Assembly: GCA_004352715.1 (NCBI GenBank)
Contig: SCFE01000072.1
Span: 206,223-270,222 of the forward strand
Direction: 5' to 3'
Origin: Hofstenia miamia
Taxonomy: Eukaryota; Xenacoelomorpha; Acoela
DNA: 64,000 bases
Part shown: positions 55,531-64,000 of the stretch, in pieces
Numbering within the stretch: the stretch's first letter is position 1
Layout: each line of letters starts with the position of its first letter
Notes under the pieces: model-generated
The model's database searches: none
What the model was told of the DNA's origin: nothing
What the model saw: the letters and a program-made list of their open reading frames with translations, nothing else
Made by a program: the position numbers and the translations under genes

Positions 55531-57735
55531 GTTTAGCCTTTTCGACCGTCATGACGAAAAGTCACACAATGAATGCTGACTTAAATAACATCTTTGAAAA
55601 ATGCTTCCACATTATATATTTCCTCGTCTGCAAGCCCTTTAGGATATTCATGATGGTGACATTAATTTATATAAGCTTTTCCAGACAAAGTATGAGCTGG
55701 ATTTCACTAAAAAAAATAAAAACTTTTTTAAAATCAATTATAGGTGATGAGTGTCTGATCTAATTGACTGTATTGCCTTTAAAAAATTAGAAAGTGAATT
55801 CGCTGATCGTTACTAATGCTATTAAGCAATTGCTATCGGCAGAATTTAGCAACATCAAGTTCATTTGATGTAGAAGCATTTTATTATTATTGTTTATATC
55901 AGGATGGACATGAGGCAGGCAGAAGCATTGGAAAATACCGGCCAAACAAACAATTGAAGAACAAATGAGTATTGCGCAACAGTTCACGCAAGTCAATGTA
56001 AATGAAGCGAATGGTATATACAGGGTGTTCGGAATAAATTTGACGGTTTCGTAAGGAAAAAATAAAAGTACTATGTATCTACAAAATTTAATGAACTGAA
56101 AAAAAAATTAACAGACACAGAAATTACACTACTATTAACAATTTTCATTCAAAATAACCGCCATCATATAGTATTTTAAATGTAAACTTAAGACCTTCAA
56201 TTTCAGTGTGTAGGTTATATTCGAAGTCCTAAACATTTAATCTAGGAAACCGAAAAATTGGAGAACATTTTTGACTAGTATTATATAATTGGGCCTAATG
56301 TGGGATGAATTGGCGTACATTTAAATGAGCTGGCCCGGGCCTAAAATTTACTGGTATGGGGTGGGCTAGGGCATGAATTTGAGGGGGCTCTAATTAATGC
56401 TTCAGTCTGGTCTTTTAAATTTTATATGTAATAATGTTCTGCTAGTAGAATTTTATAAAATAGTTACTTTTCCATATTGCCCCAGACAATTAATTTTGAA
56501 TAGCTTCATTTTTTGCAATTGCATTGAATATCAGGATTGTATCGTGCACCTTAGGGTCAATTTATATACTGAATTTTTCATTCACAACAATTTTTTTCAC
56601 AATCTGCATATAGTTTGAAGGATTCTCACTTGCGGTGATGTTGACTCCAGGGTGAATTTTGGGATTTAAGGGAGTGAATTATGACATTGGAGGAAAGGTC
56701 TACTGGAGATGATATGGTTTGAATATTGTAAATCCATTGTAACCACCTCCAGGGGAAATTGAAATTTTTCGACAAATGGGAAAAGAGATGAATCGAACAA
56801 GCAGGCCTGCGAAACCCTACACCAACATATTACATTTCTGACAAAGTACAACACAATAAAATCTTAAGTATCAGTTTACATAAAGTTTTAGAAATCTTTT
56901 ATGAACCTTTTTTATTTTTGTTGTTTTTTTATATTATGCTTAGCAATAAATTGTCTTGTTCTCAATTAGTTTAACTTCGAAAATGATTTCATTTTGATTG
57001 CATACCCAAAGTTGACTTCAATTTAAAAACTTTGATAAAAATGTCAGAGGTTTGAATTGATGAAGGTTTTTGCTAAAATTTGCTCATGAGGTTCAAGAGT
57101 TGAAATTACCTACTTCAAGAGACGTACTGCAATTCCTTCTTCATACAATGACGATCAATGGCAATCAACTTAATGAAGAGAGCTTAGTGCTACAGCATCA
57201 TTTATAAAACCTTGCTTGTCACGACATATTTCCTCTATTTAAATTAATTATATGTAGATGATGGAAGAGTCTACTTTATCAACTAGATTTTATAAAATTC
57301 TCTTCCAATTTTAATATTATATTTTGCCATTAAAGTGCTTTATCTTTACACATATTTACAAATATTAACAATACTGATTTAATTGAAATTTCACCTACAA
57401 TCTTGGTGTATAACATAAATCATTTACGAAAAAAATGCCTTCTTATTACTCCCAAAACATGCTTTTACCAATTGCAGCTGGTAAAACCTTAATTATTCAT
57501 TACAAGATCATGAATATTTAAAACTTGTAAAATAGAAATCGGTGTAGTAAATGAGTTTCTTTTTTAAAATACGCTACATTTATTTTGCGCAAGCATGGAC
57601 TTTTGCCATAAAGAGCGTAGAAATCACAGGCACATCTTCTAGCTAATGTGTCCATTGATTGAAGTAAACATCAGTTACCCTTATTTTGATGCAACTAATG
57701 ACATGCAATCTGAATCAACAAAAATAATCAAATAC
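55531..57735. other. AT-rich stretch, no supported gene
   Basis: At 56029 a TA-flanked cagggtgttcggaataaatt looks like a mariner-type terminus, but no matching right end was found. A G+C-richer run at 56290-56390 (gggcctaatgtggg...) is unexplained. Several open frames of 60-73 codons have no motif. Confidence 0.4.
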
Positions 57736-57739
57736 TCTG

Positions 57740-57900
57740 ATGATCAAAGGTAGAAATGGGTGGATATTTTTTGACCCAACCCAACCCCAGCCCACTTCAA
57801 CATTGATGGGTAGACCGAACCCAATCCGCCCGCAACCCAACCTGAAATTCAAATTTCTTGACCCAACACACATTCCGACCTGTATTTTTATTGGCCTCCA
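57740..57900. repeat. G+C-rich repeat end (acccaacccaacccc words), hAT-like, unpaired
   Basis: The run gtagaaatgggtggatattt followed by repeated cccaaccc/gaccca words resembles the left ends of the hAT-type elements at 14228 and 18332 (a ...aaatgg... terminus followed by short repeated subterminal words). I found no inverted partner within the window. Confidence 0.4.
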
Positions 57901-58029
57901 AAACCATAGGAAACAACACCTGCAATGCTTACGCTGGCATATTAGGAAATAGTAAATAATAACAAAACGATTTAAAACCATGTTTACAATTATTTCCTTA
58001 GAACAACTAAATTTTCCACACTTTCAGGA

Positions 58030-58350
58030 GAGAGACTTCCGCGCTTAATGATTTTAATTCCTACTGCAAAGCATTGAAACTATATGTCGTTTCTCGGAGG
58101 AACATAATCTGAAAATTAACACAAAGAAGACCTATGAGTTAACGTTTTGCAATCGCAACATATCCTCTTCACTAATTGATCTAGTAAATTGTATTAATAT
58201 AAATGTAGGTAATGATTATATTCGGCGTGCCAAGTTTGTGAAATATCTAGGGCTCTACTTAACTTCTGATTTTATGCTGGAAACTACATGTGCATTATTT
58301 TGTTACAGATCTGTCTTACGTTGTAAGAGTGACTGCTCCTATAGCAAAAT
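58030..58350 (+). pseudogene. LINE reverse transcriptase fragment (palm/thumb)
   Basis: The plus strand reads FSEEHNLKINTKKTYELTF, then FVKYLGLYLTSDF, matching the segment after the YADD box in LINE RTs ('C..N.L.lN..KT..m.f' and 'vkYLGv.l...'). It breaks off at 58350 where the adapter-like sequence begins. Confidence 0.75.
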
Positions 58351-58355
58351 ACCTG

Positions 58356-58374
58356 AGATGTGTATAAGAGACAG
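58356..58374 (+). other. Tn5 mosaic-end (Nextera adapter) sequence embedded in the contig
   Basis: The 19 bases agatgtgtataagagacag are identical to the Tn5 transposase mosaic end used in tagmentation libraries. Translated, it yields the tell-tale artefact peptides EMCIRDR and MYKRQ in two frames. It is not native DNA. It sits exactly where LINE RT sequence jumps to the LINE C-terminal end, so two separate pieces were joined here. Confidence 0.97.
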
Positions 58375-58700
58375 GTATATTTCTTACTTATCTTCTACCA
58401 AAACAACTCTATGGTGCAAAAGTTATTGCCACAAACATCACTGAAAAACAATGAAAAAAACTTCGCTTTGCATATAAAATTTGGAGACATCAATCTAAGA
58501 CAGAAAATGGTTAATTTAATCAATCAACAATTTTCTGCAACAGCTAAAAAAATTGAAGAAAATGCATCACATCCACTACACAATGAGTTTCAAAAATTTC
58601 GCAGTACTTCGAACAGTAGACAACACGGTATTATTTATCAAAAATACAAACTGAAATATACAAAAAATCATTTATACATATTGCCCTATGCTATTTAATA
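58375..58700 (+). pseudogene. LINE ORF2 C-terminal end, joined after the adapter
   Basis: The plus-strand frame contains KFGDINLRQKMVNLINQQ, then HPLHNEFQKFRSTSNSRQHG and KNHLYILPYAI before a stop near 58697. 'HPLxxE...LPSGRR...NSFIPxAI' is the usual end of CR1/L2/Jockey ORF2 proteins. It is followed by a short UTR with attattattattt at 58812-58824, a simple-repeat tail. Confidence 0.65.
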
Positions 58701-58834
58701 TAAAAACGAATCCCTCGATTCATTATACATATATAGTGTTGATGTGTATTTCAATTTATGAAATTGCATTTCCTATTTACAACTGTTTGTACGGGAAATG
58801 AAATAAACCATATTATTATTATTTCTTACTTCTC

Positions 58835-59192
58835 ACAGCTTCATGCTGGTATCCCTCTCAGCTCGGGGAACTCACCACTTCTCAGGGAGTCTGAGAGCTT
58901 TCCTCAGGACTCTAGCTGTACCTAACAATGCTGCCTTCTGTGCTACCGCTCCTCCCCACTTTGGTGCTCCCATCACTCCAATGCTGTCCTGTTCTGCTCA
59001 TCTGCATTATTATTATTNNNNNNNNNNNNNNNNNNNNNNNNNNNNNNNNNNNNNNNNNNNNNNNNNNNNNNNNNNNNNNNNNNNNNNNNNNNNNNNNNNN
59101 NNNNNNNNNNNNNNNNNNNNNNNNNNNNNNNNNNNNNNNNNNNNNCTTTGGTGCTCCCATCACTCCAATGCTGTCCTGTTCTGCTCATCTGC

Positions 59193-59228
<36 letters not shown>

Positions 59229-59230
59229 TT
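58835..59230 (+). repeat. G+C-rich retroelement-like segment with (ATT)n tail, split by a gap
   Basis: The segment from cttcatgctggtatccctct to ctgttctgctcatctgc is much richer in G+C than its surroundings and ends in (ATT)n (59192-59228), like a LINE or SINE 3' end. The part ctttggtgctcccatcactc ... ctcatctgc occurs both before (58959-59005) and after (59146-59190) the gap at 59018-59145, again suggesting one locus entered twice. Confidence 0.65.
59018..59145. other. Assembly gap (128 N) flanked by duplicated sequence
   Basis: The bases before and after the gap are the same sequence (see the surrounding repeat). Confidence 0.98.
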
Positions 59231-61343
59231 GTATCAACCTTCATTTACACTAGCATTAACACATGATTTGCGACAAGATTAGCTTCAATTGTAACTTAAG
59301 ACTATAATTTAGAAACAATGGAAAAACTATTGTAGTGAAAACTTAAATTGACTATGGCCATTTGATATGTTGGTCTTTGATATTATTCATTAAAGAAGAA
59401 AGGCAGCCAATCAAATATTCCCTAACATTTTTCTAAGAAATTAAGAAAAATTCAAATTTTTCTAACCGAAAAATATGCAATTAGTTGATGTTAGGAAAAA
59501 ATTCGTTAATCTACTTTTAAAACAATGGTCCTTACTGAATTTAATATTAATGTATTCCAAAATGTAATTAAAAATGATTGTTAAACACAGCATCTTTACT
59601 GAAAAAGGTGCAAATTTCTTATAAGTGCATTTAAAATCTCATTTTTTATTCTAAAAATAAATTTAGTTTCCATAATTATTAGTAAAAATTAATTATCTTT
59701 GATAATTCAAAGAAACGTGATTGACTTGGGTCACTTGTCATAAGCAGCGTTGTTTCTCAGGAGCTGATGGAGTACGGAGAAGCATTTTAACATAATTTCT
59801 TAAGACACTGCTGTTGGAATTTTTAAGTGTTTTAAAGATGGATTGTTCCGAACGCAATCATCGTGAAAAATTTATTCCCATTGGTTCACATCGGCAATTA
59901 ACAAATAAAGAATTTCTTAAGGACGAAAAAAATTGAAAGTAACGCGATTAAACAATCAAACAATATTTAATTATTTTGTATTTGGATTTGAAAGCAAAAT
60001 ATAATTGAATCTATGATTGGTCGTGCTTACATTATACAGGTTACTTTAATGGTTTTTTCGTGATTGCACCCATTGTATGAATGAAATTCCTTATTAATAA
60101 TGCATTTTGATGAAAATGGTTAGTTGCAAAATAGTACCACATTAGGTTTTGGAATATCTTTGTACATATTAAAAGCATTCAAAGTTCTTTGTTGCCTCCA
60201 GGGGCTTAAAGGCTTCTAAATACATGAACGCATAGCATGGAAAGAATTTAATTCTTTTTCAAAAATTCAAAATTTTCAAAGAAAACTTGCTACAGCAAAA
60301 AGCTTTAAAAGAATTTTTCAAAATTGCATTAAAGTACGTTCCCCAATAGACAATGTTTTTTGTTCTTAGACAGGCCGAACTCAAAGGACTAAAATTTTAC
60401 TGAAAATACTCATAGTAATAAACATTGAATTATGATAAACTTATCAACATTTATTTTTTGTTGCAAGTTATGAATGTACGAATGTACGAAACCCAAAAAC
60501 TATTTTCCAAATTTTCCATAATGTCCTATATAAATTTGAAAAAAACTTTAAAATAAGACATTGCAAAAAACAGTTGTTAAGAGCGATAATAATATAGTAA
60601 TGTCCTCAAACCTGTAAAATTCTATGTTTCAATAGAAGCCAATCACATCAGTGATTTCCAAAATATAACTTTAATGTGCTAGAACTGGACAATTCAATCA
60701 CAGCGATGCAAGTTTTAACATTTACTTTCAAGTGGGATGCCAAAATAATTGGAATTTCAAATACATGTACTACTGCTTGGTAACTGAATCATAGTGTAAA
60801 CGAAGAACTTAATTAAGGAAAATTGTACTTTTGTGTACTTTGTGTTAACAAAGAACTTGTAGAATGTAGAAACATAAATATTCATTAAATGTCAATAGAA
60901 ACCATGATGAGGAGGTAATAAAAGGCTAGGTAGATATCACCATCGAATGATGTTTTCTAAATTATTGAAAAATTACTTCAGATTTCATTCCACATATCGG
61001 ATCAGCTAAAACAAGTCGAAGCATTTATGAGAAACTATTGTACAACTTCTAGAGCAGAAACTTCCAAGAACTTGATTGACAGCGTTATTTGTATTCTAAA
61101 TTGCATGTTAGAGCACGAATTTACGAGGTAAAAAATTTAATCATCCTATAATTGAAGTAGTCCTGCTGTGCCGTACATTCCTTCTGAAATTAATGAAAAT
61201 TTTTACAAATTTGATTTCAGTAAGTAGGTGACAAAATTTAATAATGCTGCCTATTGAAGCTATTTATATCCCATAATGAGGTCGTAATATTCCTAAGTAA
61301 TACTGTATCAAACGACGAGCAACAAAAACTACCTAACTCTTAT

Positions 61344-61377
<34 letters not shown>

Positions 61378-61590
61378 TCGTTATCTATATTTCATTAGAG
61401 TAGTCACTTAAATTTAAGCAAGTAACTATATAAGTAGGAAGAAACGAATTCATCCAAAATTTGAGATTAAGAGAAATTACATGTGAAAAGCGCGATTACT
61501 GATTAAAAAATATATCAAGCGAAATTAGGCAAATTAAAGTCGCACTTAATCTTTAGTGTGTCCTTGGTTAAGGTAGTATGTACATAAATT

Positions 61591-61630
<40 letters not shown>

Positions 61631-61940
61631 ACAGGAAAAAGAATTGAGTCAGTTGCTCGTTTTGCAAAAAAATTAGGTTTCACAGAAGTAGCATTACATA
61701 TCTCTTAATTTAATGAAGAAATCAGTAACAAAACAGTATTGCCAGTAATGTGAATAAATTTTAATTCTAAAAAATTTCTAAAAAAAGATAGATGAAATTA
61801 TTTTTCAATTTTAATTTCTTTATAGTACAGAAAGATCAAAAAAAGAACTAAGACAATATATTTGCTTGAAAAAAGCTTAAAAATACATATTTATTTAAAA
61901 ATCAAAATGTAAAGACACATAATATGGTAAACAAACTGCT
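59231..61940. other. AT-rich stretch, (TA)n only
   Basis: Contains TA tracts at about 61342-61378 and 61590-61630. No exon, RNA gene or known repeat recognised. Confidence 0.4.
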
Positions 61941-61949
61941 TAAGTTAAT

Positions 61950-62830
61950 AACGGATAGGGTAGACCTTGGCACGGATGACTCCAGAAACTTGGGAAGACA
62001 TACTGCCGTACAGTTTTATGATGAATTTGACGGGTATTCTTTGAAATTCTTCTTGGGTAACCGCCCAAGGCTAATCCCGACTTAGTGGAAATCTTGCGGC
62101 CACACGATTCTTCAACTCAGCCCAAACGTGCTCAATTATATTTAGATCGGCGGACTGTGAGGGCCAGTCGTGAATGGTCGGCATTTGGTTCTCCTCAAGA
62201 AAACCTTAGTGAGACTCGCCCAATGCTGAAATATTTCGCTTTCTTTCATCACAAGGAGGGAAGAGGTCGAGAATTGCAACGTACTGTCTGCTGTTGAGGT
62301 TGCCATCAACTTTGACCAACTTCCTCTCACCAGACTGCTCCAGACAGCACCCCATACCATGATGGAATCACCTGCAAATTTGATAGTTTTGAAGTACATC
62401 TGGGGAATTCGCGATTGCATGCCCCAGATGGACGCCTCACAAACTGTCTGCTTTGCCTATACAACTCTATCTTGGATTCGTCAGAAAATATAACATTCTG
62501 CTAGTCACTCAGCAAATTGAACTTCGTCACAAATTCAGTCAAGCAAGTCTTTGCGTATTTGACAACAAGGTTTCCGGGCAGCTATGTAAACACGCAATGC
62601 GTATCTGTTGAGAATGTTGCGGACTGCCCGGGTTGTCACTCGATTCTGCGTTGCCCCTTTCAATGAAGCTCTTTAGAGGTAAATTTTGGGTTAACTTTTG
62701 AGATTCTGACCAACCTCTGAGAGTCCTTCCCAGTGACTTTTCGTGGACGTCTGGTCTTTTTTGTGTGTTCAATGGTCTTCCCTTCATCAAAGCCCTTAAC
62801 AATGAGGCCGACACTGCTGCGAGGGTAGCA
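61950..62830 (-). mobile_element. Decayed Tc1-type transposase
   Basis: G+C-richer than its surroundings. Across frames the minus strand shows, in order, the helix-turn-helix end (RKVTGKDSQRLVRISK-like), NVIFSDESKIELYRQ with the first catalytic Asp of the DDE domain, FVRRPSGACNREFP, the VWGAVWS-equivalent block, and SADLNIIEHVWAELKNRVAA near 62085-62150, followed by ISKNTRQIHHK at the C-terminus. Stops and frameshifts are frequent. It is a different Tc1 lineage from the element at 36781. No terminal inverted repeats were identified. Confidence 0.8.
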
Positions 62831-63565
62831 AAGTTAGCTTAGCCTAACGAGAGAAATAAGTCTAAGTATAATTGTAATCCACTCGAATTCAGAGATAGGA
62901 CTCCAACCATGGCTGGAAACGGGTCGATTCGACCAGCGGACCTAGTTGGATCAAATTTTTTTTGGGTCCGGGTCGAGTCGAGTGGAAGGTTTTTCTTTAG
63001 ATAGGTCATGTCGAGTCATTGAATATCACTGAGACTCTTAAGGTTACATTGAATGATTGAACGAAGTGTTACTTTTAAGTGATTTGTCGGTTGAAAACTA
63101 ATGCATAGCAAGTTAGTAATGTGTGAAAACACATATATTTTTGTGTGCTGTTGTGGCACATTGCCGTTTTCAAACCGAATCTCCGTTAAAATTCATCTAG
63201 GCTCATCTGAACACTGGCTTATACTCCATAAAGCACATTGTTTTCAGATTTTGACCTACTCCTTCAAACTTTTTGTCATGGTAAGACATCAATATCTGCT
63301 TGACGTGCAAGCTAGATTCATAAATGGTGAGAATTCGATCTTACTATTGTATTATTTTCTTCAATTTTATTAAATTCATTTTGTTAGTTTTAGTTATTGA
63401 ATTGGTCTTATGCATTTCAAATATGTTTGGAATGAGTAATTCTTACTACGGGTCCAAATGAGCAAGTCAGGTGCTGTCGTGTCCAAAAATTTAGCACGTT
63501 TTGAGACCTGATCCCAACGCCACTCAGGATCGACTCAAACATAAGAAATTCAATTCGCAGGGACA
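62831..63565. other. Unassigned stretch with two G+C-rich, element-end-like runs
   Basis: At 62907-62990 (gctggaaacgggtcgattcg, then gggtccgggtcgagtcgag) and at 63447-63540 (gacctgatcccaacgccact) there are runs resembling hAT-type ends. Their ends do not pair well enough for me to call one element. No gene supported. Confidence 0.4.
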
Positions 63566-63567
63566 GG

Positions 63568-63570
<3 letters not shown>

Positions 63571-63609
<39 letters not shown>
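63571..63609. repeat. (TA)n microsatellite
   Basis: A pure TA run that abuts the 3' end of the Penelope-like element. Confidence 0.93.
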
Positions 63610-63613
<4 letters not shown>

Positions 63614-64000
63614 ACTTTTATTGCTTTTATCGCGACTTTTTTCGACAAACATTGTTGTCATCTTCAAGCATTTGTAGCAATGTTCCCGAACTTTTTATTA
63701 AATGTTCTTGATCTTTAATAAATGTTTAAATTTGATTGATGTCTTTGTTTATTTATTAAGGTTTTCTTGGTTGATTTAATACATATGGCTTCTGCTATCT
63801 TAGTTTCACGATGCTTTACTAGTATGTTAAAAATTTTAGCTTAGGTGCACATCCATGAATATATATTTCTGATTGTAGATGCCCTCTTATATGTTCTTTT
63901 ACCCGAGTTTCTAAATGTCTTCTAGTCTCGCCAATGTATGAACTTGAACATTCATCACAGTCGTATGAATAAACGATATTAGAAGACAGGGAAATCGGTA
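63610..64000 (-). mobile_element. Penelope-like element 3' end (GIY-YIG endonuclease), runs off the window
   Basis: On the minus strand from the window edge the frame reads NIVYSYDCDECSSSYIGETR, then RHLETRVKEHIRGHL and GCAPKLK. These match the GIY-YIG endonuclease of Penelope-like elements: Y of the first strand, CxxCxxSYIGET and R.LETR. A frameshift near 63830 is followed by VKHRETKIAEAICIKS and a stop near 63725. The UTR then has cttgaagatgacaacaatg...gtcgaaa, the usual 3' tail type, and (TA)n. The reverse transcriptase should lie to the right of the window. Confidence 0.85.

Noticed and set aside
56029-56120. A complete mariner element starting cagggtgttcgg
   Set aside because: Only one possible terminus was seen; no inverted partner or transposase remnant nearby.
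58238-58444. A 68-residue protein across the adapter sequence
   Set aside because: The frame reads through the Tn5 mosaic end (CIRDR peptide), so it is a chimera.
62907-63545. A hAT-type element bounded by two G+C-rich runs
   Set aside because: The two runs do not form a convincing inverted repeat and no target duplication was found.

Overview
The window is a piece of a metazoan (invertebrate-type) nuclear genome. It is very AT-rich, has long introns with GT/AG borders, sparse exons, many (TA)n microsatellites, six multi-base N gaps and two single-base N positions. Repeats dominate: hAT-type, Tc1-type and mariner-type DNA transposons and MITEs, several decayed non-LTR retrotransposons, and Penelope-like fragments with a GIY-YIG endonuclease. 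I cannot name the species.

Layout. 1-1296: eight perfect copies (plus a partial at the left edge) of a 156-bp unit; on the minus strand each holds an 87-nt exon with canonical splice sites. 2067-5418: decayed LINE (minus). 5784-6086: terminal exon with a SOCS box (plus). 6560-10870: three more LINE pieces. 12649-26947: a seven-exon gene (plus) for a secreted clan-D-like glycoside hydrolase (GH36/GH27-like TIM barrel); its 7-kb second intron holds two hAT-type elements. 27124-36357: a three-exon minus-strand gene for a complete 149-residue four-EF-hand calmodulin-like protein, tail-to-tail with the hydrolase; its introns hold a mariner MITE, a hAT MITE, a Penelope-like end and three gaps. 36781-38333: an almost complete Tc1 element with IR/DR ends. 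38334-51930: mostly intergenic, with small MITEs, a Tc1 fragment, a 403-bp hAT MITE and one possible signal-peptide exon. 51934-52999: an 81-bp minisatellite. 53974-54618: a 645-bp inverted repeat. 54725-64000: one possible short exon, retroelement fragments, another Tc1 relic and a Penelope-like 3' end at the right edge.

Two host genes can be rebuilt by splicing, both with phase-consistent junctions except one (hydrolase exon 1/2). No operon-like cooperation is expected. The most notable observations are the tandem exon array, an exact Tn5 mosaic-end (Nextera adapter) sequence embedded at 58356-58374, and a 532-bp exact-looking duplication meeting at a single N (14573). The last two are probably assembly artefacts that anyone using this contig should know about.
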